A stretch of DNA of 64,000 bases from JACDER01 sp963717765. Lineage in GTDB: Bacteria > Actinomycetota > Thermoleophilia > Gaiellales > Gaiellaceae. Shown piece after piece: positions 1 through 7,690 of the stretch. Numbering within the stretch: position 1 is the first letter of the stretch; each line of letters opens with the position of its first letter. The notes under the pieces were generated by a model. That model was given only the letters and a program-made list of their open reading frames with translations. It had not been told where the DNA came from and made no database searches. Location of the stretch: contig CAVQWX010000004.1 of the NCBI GenBank assembly GCA_963717765.1, positions 434,001-498,000 on the forward strand. The letters are read 5' to 3'. Position numbers and translations under genes: made by a program.

Positions 1-195
1 CGTCCCGGGTCGAACCGTAACAGCGAGCACGACCACGCCCGGCGCAAGGGCCGATTGCTCGTCCTCGTCGTAGATCACGGGTTCTCCAACTGCGACCCCG
101 AGGCCGCGCGGCGCCGTGACCAGCTCAACGACCTCGCCGCCGAGACTCTCCAGGAGCGCCTCGAGATCCGCCGTTTCGTCTCCCTGCCGCGGCAT
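1..195 (-). CDS. PucR-type transcriptional regulator, N-terminal fragment
   Basis: Only the first 65 codons lie in the window; the gene runs off the left edge. The translated stretch reads ESLGGEVVELVTAPRGLGV, then GEPVIYDEDEQSALAPGVVV, which matches the N-terminal domain of PucR/CdaR-like regulators (a conserved 'APRGLdvpVgepVIyDp...l.pGdlvLavg' pattern). Such proteins usually carry a C-terminal helix-turn-helix and sense purine or sugar-acid metabolites; that part is not visible here. The start is uncertain: ATG at 195 or GTG at 201, and the frame stays open further upstream. No clear ribosome binding site is seen. Confidence 0.6.
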   Translation of the reverse strand, partial: MPRQGDETADLEALLESLGGEVVELVTAPRGLGVAVGEPVIYDEDEQSALAPGVVVLAVTVRPGT

Positions 196-460
196 CGTCA
201 CGCTCGACTCTGGAGGGGACGCTTCGATCTGTATCGCCCTTGTCTCGGTTCTACCTCGTGTCACCACGTAAACGCTAGCGTGCTGAACGTCGACAAACCC
301 CGCGCCGCTTACCCTCTTCGGCGAGAGCGGCTCGCCCTCCCCGTTCTGGTGGGGGCAACGTCGGGGGCAACTCGCGGCCGAACAACACCCTCGCCAGCTC
401 TTCCGTCACAGCATTTACCCCACCTCGGCAGGGTCGAGGGGGAGGGCACAAGCCCAGGTC

Positions 461-1135
461 TCAGCCCTCGGGCGTGAGCAGTTTCCAGTGCCCCTCGGAG
501 ATGACCTCGACGGTACCGTCGACCACCTTGAAGGCGGTCTCGTCGTCGATCGCGTACGCCGGGCCTGACAAGCTGGCCGCCCATTCCTGTGCGGTGGCCA
601 TCGTGTTCCACGGCAGGTCAGGGTTATCGAGGTGCGGGAAGATCGAGAAGTCGACGATCCCTAGGGTGCGGTCGTCTGTCGCCGACGGCCACATCACGAA
701 GTCGTCACCGATCCGGGGGGTCATCACCATGCTTCCGGCGCTCACCCCAACCCAGACCGTCTCGGGCAGCGTATCGAGGAGGTCCGCCAGTCCGCTCTGC
801 CGCATCCAGTGGCACAGGTACGTCGCATCGCCGCCCTCGACGAGCAGGACATCCGTCTCGCGGACCAGCGGGACCCACTGTTCCGCGTCGAGGCTCGGCA
901 GGGCGGTGAGCTCCAGCACTCCCATCGACTTCCAGCCCAGTCCGACCGTGGGCGTGCCAGTCTCCTGCCCGCTGATGCACCGCCACGCCTGGCGGGGACC
1001 CGCCATCGGGTGCCCGTACAACGCCGTGGGAATGCAGAGGGCGTCGCACTCGGCGGTCGGCTTGCCCAGCAGGTCGACCAGTGCGCCGTGGATGCTCGGG
1101 TTCTTGATGCCGGCGGACGTAAGAAGAAGCTTCAA
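461..1135 (-). CDS. pepE: Peptidase E (S51 family dipeptidase)
   Basis: This 224-residue protein has the hallmarks of S51 serine peptidases such as alpha-aspartyl dipeptidase: a VEGGDATYL turn, the nucleophile elbow GVSAGSM and the downstream DFSIFPHLD segment that supplies the acid/base residues. The family removes N-terminal aspartate from dipeptides in the cytoplasm. The frame is open to an ATG at 1171, but a TTG at 1135 is preceded by a perfect AGGAGG (1140-1145) and starts exactly at the conserved 'LKLLLTSAG' strand, so TTG is preferred although the 4-nt spacer is short. A 12-bp palindrome lies about 50 bp upstream and recurs before the neighbouring PPOX gene, suggesting shared control. 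Confidence 0.85.
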   Translation of the reverse strand: MKLLLTSAGIKNPSIHGALVDLLGKPTAECDALCIPTALYGHPMAGPRQAWRCISGQETGTPTVGLGWKSMGVLELTALPSLDAEQWVPLVRETDVLLVEGGDATYLCHWMRQSGLADLLDTLPETVWVGVSAGSMVMTPRIGDDFVMWPSATDDRTLGIVDFSIFPHLDNPDLPWNTMATAQEWAASLSGPAYAIDDETAFKVVDGTVEVISEGHWKLLTPEG

Positions 1136-1184
1136 GTTGCCTCCTGAATTCGTGGGTGTAGGCGAGAACAACGTTCCCGCCGCT

Positions 1185-1196
1185 TACGGATCCGTA
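1185..1196. promoter_or_regulatory. Palindromic operator candidate, copy 1
   Basis: TACGGATCCGTA is a perfect 12-bp palindrome about 50 bp upstream of the peptidase E start. The same palindrome plus a similar right flank (CGC.GT.GAGA) recurs at 1771-1782 at the same distance before the PPOX-fold gene. Size and symmetry fit a TetR-like repressor site; the regulator is not identified. Confidence 0.5.
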
Positions 1197-1213
1197 CGCG
1201 GTGGAGAGCCAGG

Positions 1214-1729
1214 CTATTCCTGCTTGAACCGGTGGCGCGTCTGGCCGAAGGTGCCCTTGGCGAACGCGAGGACTTTGGCCGGCTTCACCGAGAACACGAG
1301 GATCGCGTCGGCGTTTGCCTCGTGCCGAAATCCGCCCTCGTGCACTTCGTAGCGCCAGCGGCCGTCCCACTTCGTCTCCCACGTCTCTGCGAGCCGTTTG
1401 AGGACACTCTCGTCGATCACTTGGACGGCCTCGCCCTCCACCACGACGTCGAGCCCTCGCTCCCATTCGTTGCAACCGGTCATCAGGATCACGTTCTGGT
1501 TGGTTCTCAGGTTCACGGCCTTCTGCTCGCCGAAGCCGGTCGCGAAATGGATCGCGTCATCGAGCCACACAGCGACGAGTGGCGTCGCATGCGGCCGACC
1601 GTCCGCTCGGACGGTCGTGATCCAGAACAACTGGGCGTCTTCGAGCGTCCGGCGAGTCTGATCCCAGTCGGCCGCGACCGCGGCCGGGTCGCTGAAGCGC
1701 GCGTCGAGCTCGGTCACCGGCTGCGTCAT
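1214..1729 (-). CDS. Pyridoxamine 5'-phosphate oxidase-family (FMN/F420 split-barrel) protein
   Basis: This 171-residue protein has the PPOX split-barrel layout: FWITTVRADGRPHATPLVAVW (strands 2-3), then FATGFGEQKAVNLRTN, then VVVEGEAVQV. Family members bind FMN or F420 and reduce small molecules or serve as oxidases; the substrate cannot be inferred. The ATG at 1729 is chosen over an ORF extending to 1816 because AGGAG lies 7 nt upstream (around 1736-1740) and the conserved fold begins soon after. The gene is co-directional with peptidase E, but each has its own palindromic site upstream, suggesting parallel regulation rather than one operon. Confidence 0.8.
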   Translation of the reverse strand: MTQPVTELDARFSDPAAVAADWDQTRRTLEDAQLFWITTVRADGRPHATPLVAVWLDDAIHFATGFGEQKAVNLRTNQNVILMTGCNEWERGLDVVVEGEAVQVIDESVLKRLAETWETKWDGRWRYEVHEGGFRHEANADAILVFSVKPAKVLAFAKGTFGQTRHRFKQE

Positions 1730-1770
1730 TGAGGGCTCCTGTCGATCCGGGGTCTCAGCGGACCCGCGCA

Positions 1771-1782
1771 TACGGATCCGTA
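1771..1782. promoter_or_regulatory. Palindromic operator candidate, copy 2
   Basis: Second copy of TACGGATCCGTA, 42 bp upstream of the PPOX-family start. Extended symmetry (GC.TACGGATCCGTA.GC) is near perfect here. See 1185-1196. Confidence 0.5.
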
Positions 1783-2040
1783 CGCAGTAGAGACCGGCAG
1801 CGCACCGAAAATTCATCGGCGCTTTGCGATCCGCGTCCCGCCTCGGCTTCGTTGCCGGGCGTGAGGTGGCCGTAACGCGCGTTGGCCAGCACCCGCACCT
1901 GGCGCGCTAGCTGCCCCAGCGCGCGCCCCGCCCGTTGTATTTGCAGCCACAGGGCGATACCGTGTCAAACCATAAGGCGCGTACGCGTGCAGCGGCCACG
2001 CTACGCCCCCACGCGGCAACCAAGGCAGGAGGAACTGAAA

Positions 2041-3534
2041 ATGAAGAAGTACGTAGCGATCTGCGGCACAGTGGCCGCACTCACCTGGGTCGGTTCAGGC
2101 CTGGCCGTCAGCGGCTCGGCGATGCCGTCCAGTGCTGGACCGGCCACCTCTGACCGAGGCCAGGCGCCGGGTCAGGCTGCTGCCTACTACTTGCTGGGCG
2201 ACACGACGAACAGCGGCGGTAGTGCGACGAAGTTCAACACGACCGCGGCCGGCAACCCCTGGTCCTTCTTTGCCTCGGGCCTCAGCGCAACCACGCTCTA
2301 TTCGTCGTGTCCAAACGGCACCGCCTGCTGGGGCGTCCAGGGGATAGGTACGGGTATCGGGGTGTATGGCTCAGCCTCTAACCCCACCGGCTCGGACAGC
2401 CGCGGTGTCCAGGGGTCAGGTGGTTCCACCGCAGCCAGCGGCACCTCGTACGGCGGCTACTTTTCCGCCAGCAACTCAGCGAGCGGTGGCAAGTCCAACG
2501 GCGTGTACGGGGCCGGCTCCACCACCGGTGTGTATGCGACGTCTTCGGGGAACGGGGTGTACGCGACGTCGACTGGAGGCAGCGGTAACGCTGTCTACGC
2601 GAAGGGCTCCGGTTCGTCCTTCTACGGCGTCTGGGGCGACGTCGGCGGCAACGGGTACGGAATCGTTGGCTCGTCCAGCGGGGGCAGCGGGGTCTACGGC
2701 AGCAGCACCGGGAGCACCGGTGCGGCCAACGTCGCCGGCGTGTACGGCTACGAGAGCCTGAGCTCACTCGGCAGCGCGTCGGCCACCAACTCGGGCGTGT
2801 TCGGTACCTGCGCCAACTGCAACGGTCTCTTTGGGACGTCCGCCAACTTCACGGGCGTTCGCGGCTCGGCGACGGGGGGCGGTGCGAACACCTACGGCGG
2901 ATACTTCAGCTCCACGAAGGGCACGGGCATCTACGTGACGACGGGCGGCATCACCGCGCTGCGTGCCGTCAACCCCAACAAGGCCAAAGACCACTACGCC
3001 GCGATCTTCGACGGCAACGTGCGGATCAACGGCAGCTACACCGCCACCGGCACGAAGTCTGCACTCGTCCAAACGACCGGCGGCGACCGCCTGATGTACG
3101 CCGAGGAGGCCACACAGAACTTCTTCAGCGACCAGGGCATGGCCACCCTCAGCAACGGCCGTGCGATCGTCACGCTCGACTCGCTCTTCGCCGAGACTGT
3201 CAACCTGAGCAAGCCGTACATGGTCATCGTCACGCCGCTCTCCTTCGAGACGACCGGCCTGGGCGTTGGCAACGAGACCTCGAAGGGCTTCGAGGTGCGA
3301 GAACTCAACCATGGCAAGGGCAACTTCAGCTTCTCGTGGCGGGTCACGGCGCTTCGCAAGGGCTACGAGACGGACCGCATGAACACCGCGCCTACGGTAC
3401 CCAGCAGCGACGCCTCTGCGCTTCCGACCGGGCCGTCCTCGACGGACACCCCGGTGACGGATTCATCCGTGGCGCCGCCTACCTCGAAGGCCCCGCCGCC
3501 GGCTCAGGCTCCATCCGAGCCGGCAACGAAGTAG
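2041..3534 (+). CDS. Secreted GVYG-repeat protein
   Basis: This 497-residue protein starts at ATG 2041 behind a strong AGGAGG, with an N-terminal signal-like segment (MKKYVAICGTVAALTWVGSG). Residues of roughly 90-310 are Gly/Ser/Tyr-rich with many GVYG, GVWG, GGYF and GVFG repeats spaced at about 20-40 residues, suggesting a beta-solenoid. A conserved C-terminal block (FDGNVRINGSY ... GTKSALVQT.GG.RLMYAEE ... GFEVREL ... ALRKGYE) resembles one I recall from other large secreted repeat proteins of environmental bacteria. The tail is Pro/Ser/Thr-rich (PPTSKAPPPAQAPSEPATK), as in wall-spanning or glycosylated linkers. Function is unknown; a surface or extracellular structural role is inferred. 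Confidence 0.8.
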   Translation: MKKYVAICGTVAALTWVGSGLAVSGSAMPSSAGPATSDRGQAPGQAAAYYLLGDTTNSGGSATKFNTTAAGNPWSFFASGLSATTLYSSCPNGTACWGVQGIGTGIGVYGSASNPTGSDSRGVQGSGGSTAASGTSYGGYFSASNSASGGKSNGVYGAGSTTGVYATSSGNGVYATSTGGSGNAVYAKGSGSSFYGVWGDVGGNGYGIVGSSSGGSGVYGSSTGSTGAANVAGVYGYESLSSLGSASATNSGVFGTCANCNGLFGTSANFTGVRGSATGGGANTYGGYFSSTKGTGIYVTTGGITALRAVNPNKAKDHYAAIFDGNVRINGSYTATGTKSALVQTTGGDRLMYAEEATQNFFSDQGMATLSNGRAIVTLDSLFAETVNLSKPYMVIVTPLSFETTGLGVGNETSKGFEVRELNHGKGNFSFSWRVTALRKGYETDRMNTAPTVPSSDASALPTGPSSTDTPVTDSSVAPPTSKAPPPAQAPSEPATK

Positions 3535-3548
3535 GAACGGCAACCTCG

Positions 3549-3589
3549 CGACGGCCGTCGGCGCGCAGTGCGCGCCCCGACGGCCGTCG
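3549..3589 (+). terminator. Hairpin after the GVYG-repeat gene
   Basis: A 13-bp perfect stem (CGACGGCCGTCGG at 3549-3561 against 3577-3589) with a further GC-rich inner pairing, 15 nt after the stop codon. There is no following T-run, so termination strength is uncertain. Confidence 0.5.
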
Positions 3590-3729
3590 ACGTCTGGGCC
3601 CGGCCCTCGATTTTGCTTCGACGGTCGTCAAGAACCTCTCTGGGACGAACAACCAGAGCGGAGAACGAGCCGATGGACGTAACAGTCGGAATCTTGTTCG
3701 GATAGCGGGATTCCGCTTCTTCAAGCCAA

Positions 3730-3802
3730 CAGGGGCGGCAGGACTCGAACCTGCAACCCCCGGTTTTGGAGACCGGTGCTCTGCCAATTGAGCTACGCCC
3801 CT
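3730..3802 (-). tRNA. tRNA-Trp (CCA)
   Basis: A complete 73-nt cloverleaf on the minus strand: acceptor AGGGGCG pairs with CGCCCCT, D-arm GCTCAATTGGCAGAGC, anticodon loop CTCCAAA with anticodon CCA, T-loop GGTTCGAGTCC, discriminator G. No CCA is encoded. A TACAAT -10 box lies 15 nt upstream. Confidence 0.95.
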
Positions 3803-3817
3803 CGGTTCGAGCCGAGA

Positions 3818-3823
3818 ATTGTA
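3818..3823 (-). promoter_or_regulatory. -10 box of tRNA-Trp
   Basis: TACAAT on the minus strand, 15 nt before the mature tRNA 5' end. No convincing -35 hexamer is visible. The motif and its flank (CGACTACAATT) recur at 3974-3984. Confidence 0.55.
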
Positions 3824-3958
3824 GTCGCCTCCTGTCTGACCTTCGAGGGCGCCGCTGGGCGGAGCCGGGCTTTGCCCGCGCGCAGCCAAGAACGGCGCAC
3901 GCGGCGACGGGCGCTGAAGAAGGGGGCTCGCGGGGGAAACAGGGTTTCCCCCGCGCTA

Positions 3959-3985
3959 AGACCGGTGCTCTGAATTGTAGTCGTG
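3959..3985 (-). repeat. Partial duplicate of tRNA-Trp promoter plus D/anticodon arm
   Basis: Minus strand reads CGACTACAATTC followed directly by AGAGCACCGGTCTT. The first part copies the tRNA-Trp -10 region and the second copies the tRNA from the D-arm into the anticodon stem, while the acceptor and start are missing. It looks like a deletion derivative of a duplicated tRNA gene and cannot fold as a tRNA. Confidence 0.45.
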
Positions 3986-4008
3986 CCTCTTCGTGCATCA
4001 TCCGTCCC

Positions 4009-4149
4009 ATGACAGAGAACGAAGAGCAGCAGGCCGAGGAGCGGGAGGAGTTCCTCGAGCACGAGGGCGACGTACTCCGCGAGGAGCAGGAGCACAAGGG
4101 CTACGGCGAGGACGAGGGCGAGCGCGAAGAGTCGCTCCCCGACGAGTAG
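4009..4149 (+). CDS. Small highly acidic protein
   Basis: A 46-residue frame, MTENEEQQAEEREEFLEHEG and onward to ESLPDE; roughly half of the residues are Glu or Asp. No domain is recognised. It ends 10 nt before a small membrane-protein frame that precedes the EF-G-like gene, so the three may be cotranscribed. No good Shine-Dalgarno is seen before the ATG. The extreme composition and codon periodicity make it plausible but unproven. Confidence 0.45.
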   Translation: MTENEEQQAEEREEFLEHEGDVLREEQEHKGYGEDEGEREESLPDE

Positions 4150-4159
4150 TCCCCACAGG

Positions 4160-4351
4160 ATGGCGGCGCCCCAGCAGCGGGCCGCGCTCGGCGCGCTCTT
4201 CCTGCTCCTGACCGCGGCGTTCGCCGGCATCGCGTACGCGGCCGGGCGCGCCGCGCAGGATCACGCCGGGCTCTGGATCGTCTGCGCCGCCGCCGTCGTG
4301 CTCGCGATCTGGCTGGGAACCCTCAGCCTGAGAGCGTTCGTGCGGCGATAA
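4160..4351 (+). CDS. Small two-helix membrane protein
   Basis: A 63-residue frame with two predicted transmembrane helices (ALGALFLLLTAAFAGIAYAA and LWIVCAAAVVLAIWLGTLSL) and a basic C-terminus (RAFVRR). It follows the acidic 46-aa frame by 10 nt and precedes the EF-G-like gene by 41 nt. No family is recognised. The hydrophobic pattern supports a real product. Confidence 0.5.
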   Translation: MAAPQQRAALGALFLLLTAAFAGIAYAAGRAAQDHAGLWIVCAAAVVLAIWLGTLSLRAFVRR

Positions 4352-4392
4352 CATCACCTGCCAATCCCCCCAAAGACGCCGAGGAGAGCCGA

Positions 4393-6441
4393 ATGCCCGT
4401 ATCCGACCCCGCCAAGATCCGAAATGTCGCCGTCACCGGCCATCGCGGCACCGGAAAGACCTCGCTCGTCGAGGCGATGCTCTTCCAGAGCGGTGCCGTG
4501 AACAGGCTCGGCACGGTCGAGGGAGGCACGACGGTGGCGGACTGGGACGACGACGAGCACAAGCGCCGCATGTCCCTGGCCGCCTCCGTGACGCATGCCA
4601 ACTGGCAGGACCGCAAGATCAACCTGGTCGACACTCCGGGCGACCCGGGCTTTCAGGGGGACACGATCGCGACGATGCGCGTCGTCGAGGGCGCTCTGAT
4701 CGTCCTGAGCGGCGTGATGGGGGTGGAGGTGAACACGAGCCGCGTCTGGCAGCGCGCGGACGAGCTCGGCCTCTCCCGCGTCCTCTTCGTGAACATGCTC
4801 GACCGCGAGCGCGCGAGCTTCCTCAGGGCTCTCGAGGCGCTCCAGTCGCAGCTCTCCTCACAGTGCGTCGCGATCCATCTGCCGATCGGCTCCGAGCATG
4901 AGCTGACTGGGATCGTCGACCTCCTGCACATGACCTCGTACACGAGCCCCGAGGGCGAGCACGAGAGCAAGCCGGGCCCGATCCCGGACGAGCTGGCCGA
5001 CCAGGTCGCCGAGTACCGCGAGAAGCTGCTCGACGCGGTCGTGGAGACGGACGAGGGCCTCATGGAGCGCTACCTCGACGGCCAGGAGCTGACGGCGGAC
5101 GAGGTGGCGCACGCGCTCAAGGACGCGGTCACGCGCGGCGAGCTCTTCCCGGTCGCCTGCGGGGTTGCCACCAAGAACCTCGGCACGACCGCACTCCTCG
5201 ACCTGCTGGTCGAGGGCGTCCCCTCTCCGGCCAAGAAGGAGTCGCCGATCGACGTCGGCGACGGCACCGGGGCGTTCGTCTTCAAGACGATCGCCGACCC
5301 GTTCGCCGGCCGCATCAACGTCTTCCGCGTCTTCGGCGGGACGCTCAAGGCCGACTCCGCGGTGGTCAATGAGCGCTCGCACAACAAGGAGCGAATCGGC
5401 CAGCTGCTGGAGATGCAGGGCAAGGAGCACACCCAGGTCAGTGACCTCGTCAGCGGCGATATCGGCGCGGTCGCCAAGCTCAAGGAGACGATGACGGGCG
5501 ACCTGCTGCTCGACGTAGAGCGCGAGGTCGACGTGCCGAAGATTGCCTTCCCCGAGGCCGTGATGAGCTTCGCGATCACCCCGAAGGCCAAGGGCGACGA
5601 GGAGAAGATGGCCACCTCGCTGCGCCGGCTGACCGAGGAGGATCCGACGCTCGTCCTCCGCCGCGACCCGCAGACGGGCGAGCAGCTCGTCTCCGGGATG
5701 AGCCAAATGCACGTCGAGGTCGCCGTCGACCGGCTTCAGCGCCGCTTCGGCGTCGACGTCGAGCTGCACCAGCCGCGCGTCCCCTACCTGGAGACGATCC
5801 GGCGCGAGTCGAAGGCGCAGGGCCGGTACAAGAAGCAGACCGGAGGACGCGGCCAGTTCGGTGACTGCCAGATCGTGCTCGAGCCGATACCGGGCCACGA
5901 GGGATACGAGTTCGTCGACAAGATCGTCGGCGGCGTCATCCCGCAGAGCTTCCGGCCGGCCGTGGACAAGGGGATCCAGGAGGCGATGCTGCACGGGGAG
6001 CTCGCAGGAGCGCCGGTGCAGGGAGTGCGCGTCCTGCTCGTGGACGGCTCGCACCACCAAGTCGACTCCTCGGAGATGGCGTTCAAGATCGCCGGCTCGA
6101 TGGCCTTCAAGCAGGCCTACGAGAAGGCCGACCCGGTGCTGCTCGAGCCGATCATGGAGGTCGAGGTCAGTGTCCCCGATGACAGCGTCGGCGCCGTCAA
6201 CGGCGACCTCAACTCCCGCCGCGGCCGTCTGCACGGAATGGAGCCCGCCGGCGGGATGACGAACATCAAGGCCGAGGTGCCGATGGCCGAGATCCTCACG
6301 TACTCACAGACGCTCACCTCGCTGACCGGCGGACGCGGCGACTACCACATGCATTTCCTGCGCTACGAGGAAGTGCCGTCGCACATCGCGCAGAAGCTGA
6401 TCGCCGACGCCAAGAAGGAGAAGGAGGAAGTCAAAGTTTAG
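4393..6441 (+). CDS. Elongation factor G-like protein (EF-G2 type)
   Basis: This 682-residue protein is full length for the EF-G family: GTPase domain with G1 GHRGTGKT (residues 16-23) and G3 DTPGD, domain II, and C-terminal domains III-V (GGRGQFGDCQIVLEP; RRGRLHGMEP; LTGGRGDYHMHFLRYEEVP). The G4 motif is NMLD rather than NKxD, and the switch region (ADWDDDEHKRRMSL) departs from the usual EF-G RGITI-type sequence. This is the pattern of EF-G paralogues such as mycobacterial EF-G2, reported to bind nucleotide and ribosomes poorly as translocases. A canonical fusA is expected elsewhere in the genome. A role in ribosome rescue, hibernation or stress is inference. Confidence 0.85.
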   Translation: MPVSDPAKIRNVAVTGHRGTGKTSLVEAMLFQSGAVNRLGTVEGGTTVADWDDDEHKRRMSLAASVTHANWQDRKINLVDTPGDPGFQGDTIATMRVVEGALIVLSGVMGVEVNTSRVWQRADELGLSRVLFVNMLDRERASFLRALEALQSQLSSQCVAIHLPIGSEHELTGIVDLLHMTSYTSPEGEHESKPGPIPDELADQVAEYREKLLDAVVETDEGLMERYLDGQELTADEVAHALKDAVTRGELFPVACGVATKNLGTTALLDLLVEGVPSPAKKESPIDVGDGTGAFVFKTIADPFAGRINVFRVFGGTLKADSAVVNERSHNKERIGQLLEMQGKEHTQVSDLVSGDIGAVAKLKETMTGDLLLDVEREVDVPKIAFPEAVMSFAITPKAKGDEEKMATSLRRLTEEDPTLVLRRDPQTGEQLVSGMSQMHVEVAVDRLQRRFGVDVELHQPRVPYLETIRRESKAQGRYKKQTGGRGQFGDCQIVLEPIPGHEGYEFVDKIVGGVIPQSFRPAVDKGIQEAMLHGELAGAPVQGVRVLLVDGSHHQVDSSEMAFKIAGSMAFKQAYEKADPVLLEPIMEVEVSVPDDSVGAVNGDLNSRRGRLHGMEPAGGMTNIKAEVPMAEILTYSQTLTSLTGGRGDYHMHFLRYEEVPSHIAQKLIADAKKEKEEVKV

Positions 6442-6497
6442 GTGCACCGCCCGCCGCACATAGCGCGCTCTGCCGGCTGCAAAGCAGCGTCGGCCGG

Positions 6498-6552
6498 CGT
6501 CCTCAGTCGCGTCCGTAGCCTCCGGCTACGCACGCTCCCTGCGTCCTTGGCC
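6498..6552. repeat. Dispersed intergenic repeat, copy A
   Basis: The segment GTCCTC.GTCGCG..., CCGTAGCCTCCG, ACGCTCCCTGCGTCCTT reappears at 23901-23957 with few differences. Both copies sit in gene-free spacers just after a stop codon. This copy contains a small hairpin (CGTAGCCtccGGCTACG) and fills most of the 6442-6583 spacer. Confidence 0.6.
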
Positions 6553-6583
6553 GGCGGCGCTTTTTGCGCGCCAGAGCATCACT

Positions 6584-7240
6584 ATGCGCAGCGGACGGTG
6601 CACTAAAGTGCCTGCTGAGATGCAGATTTCGAGCAACGTCGAGACGCGCATCTGCGCTGTCTGCGGGCGCTCGCTGCTGACCGGGGAGCGGCCTGTGCGC
6701 TACGCGCCGGACGGCTCCGGCTCCGATTACGTCGACGTCTGCCTCCTGTGCCAGGAGGTCGCGGTCGAGAGCGGCTGGATCAAGGAGGGGAGCCCGACGA
6801 CCCCGATCGTCCCGCCGGAGCGCCGACGGCGCAAGAAGCTGGGCCTCGGATCGCTCTTCGAGCGCAGACGGCCTGCCCCCGAGGAGCCGGTCGCATCGGA
6901 GCCCATCCTCCGCCGGCTGTCCGAGCACGAGCTGGCGATCGTCGAGGCCGCCGACCTCTTCAACGCCAGCGCGTTCCGCCGAACGATCGCCGGCATCGCG
7001 AAGAGCCTCGGCCCGCCGAAGGCGAGCGTCGTCCCTCTCTCCGGCGTCAACCACGAGGTCGTGATCACGATCGCCTGGGATCTCTCCTGGTACCAGTACC
7101 GGGTCACGCTCGACTCCGGCCAGCCGGTCCGGCTGGAGGAGCGCGGCCACGAGCTCGGCGAGCTCGAGCACAGCTTCATGGAGTGGAACGCGCGGCTCGA
7201 GGACGATGGCCGCCTCGTCCCGCAGATCGCCCGGCTCTAA
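6584..7240 (+). CDS. Conserved hypothetical protein with N-terminal zinc-binding motif
   Basis: A 218-residue protein with a paired cysteine motif at the N-terminus (CAVCGRSLL ... CLLC, with DYVDVCLLC about 25 residues later), as in small zinc ribbons. A basic linker (RRRRKKLGLGSLFERRR) leads to a C-terminal alpha/beta segment (FRRTIAGIAKSLG ... EVVITIAWDLSWYQYRVTL) without a family I can name. The start is uncertain: ATG 6584, GTG 6608 and ATG 6620 are all in frame and none has a convincing ribosome binding site. It converges on the GFA-type gene, with stop codons overlapping by a few bases. Confidence 0.7.
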   Translation: MRSGRCTKVPAEMQISSNVETRICAVCGRSLLTGERPVRYAPDGSGSDYVDVCLLCQEVAVESGWIKEGSPTTPIVPPERRRRKKLGLGSLFERRRPAPEEPVASEPILRRLSEHELAIVEAADLFNASAFRRTIAGIAKSLGPPKASVVPLSGVNHEVVITIAWDLSWYQYRVTLDSGQPVRLEERGHELGELEHSFMEWNARLEDDGRLVPQIARL

Positions 7241-7650
7241 GCGGTGTAGCCCTCCGGGTAGCGCGGCAGCCCGTCCTCCGGAATCTCGCTCCACGCCGGC
7301 TTCGAGTCGACGAACGAGTGGAGCTGCGGACGGAACTCAGGGTCCCCGTCGATCGTCCCGAGGCGGATCGCGATCTCGTCTCCCTCGGGCCAGCGGCGGC
7401 CGAAGAGGCTCGAGCCGCAGACCGTGCAGAACGCCTTGACGGCGCCGTCGTCCGGCTCGTACACGCGGATGAGCTCCTCGCCGCTCAGCAGCTCGAACCG
7501 CTCGCGCGGCACACGCGCCGTCGCGCTCGCCTCCGATCCGGAGTGCTTCCGGCAGCGCGAGCAGTGGCAGAAGTTCGCGTCGGTGAACGGCAGCGTCACC
7601 TCGAATTGGACGCCGCCGCACAGGCAGCTGCCGCGGACGGTGGAGGTCAT
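7237..7650 (-). CDS. GFA-family (glutathione-dependent formaldehyde-activating-like) zinc protein
   Basis: This 137-residue protein carries the Mss4-like GFA zinc pattern in order: GSCLCGGVQFEV, FCHCSRCRKHSG and FCTVCGSSLFGRRWP, with all Cys ligands present. The founding member was proposed to form S-hydroxymethylglutathione, but most homologues are functionally unassigned. It is transcribed away from the cupin gene, with only 40 bp between the two starts, so both promoters lie in that gap. Confidence 0.85.
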   Translation of the reverse strand: MTSTVRGSCLCGGVQFEVTLPFTDANFCHCSRCRKHSGSEASATARVPRERFELLSGEELIRVYEPDDGAVKAFCTVCGSSLFGRRWPEGDEIAIRLGTIDGDPEFRPQLHSFVDSKPAWSEIPEDGLPRYPEGYTA

Positions 7651-7690
7651 CGAGACGAGTGTAGAGGCGCGGCTAGACTCGTCCCCTTCG

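Noticed and set aside
196..460. Integrase C-terminal remnant or small gene in the first spacer
   Set aside because: Frames here give short Arg/Pro-rich peptides with no convincing similarity; the spacer is left unannotated.
1813..2019. 68-residue minus-strand frame upstream of the GVYG gene
   Set aside because: Biased composition (Arg/Ala/Gly), no start signal, and it lies across the upstream region of the secreted-protein gene.
4858..6234. Long open frame antisense to the EF-G-like gene
   Set aside because: Its sequence is low-complexity Arg/Leu/Asp/Val-rich text typical of antisense reading in GC-rich DNA; no domain and no ribosome binding site.
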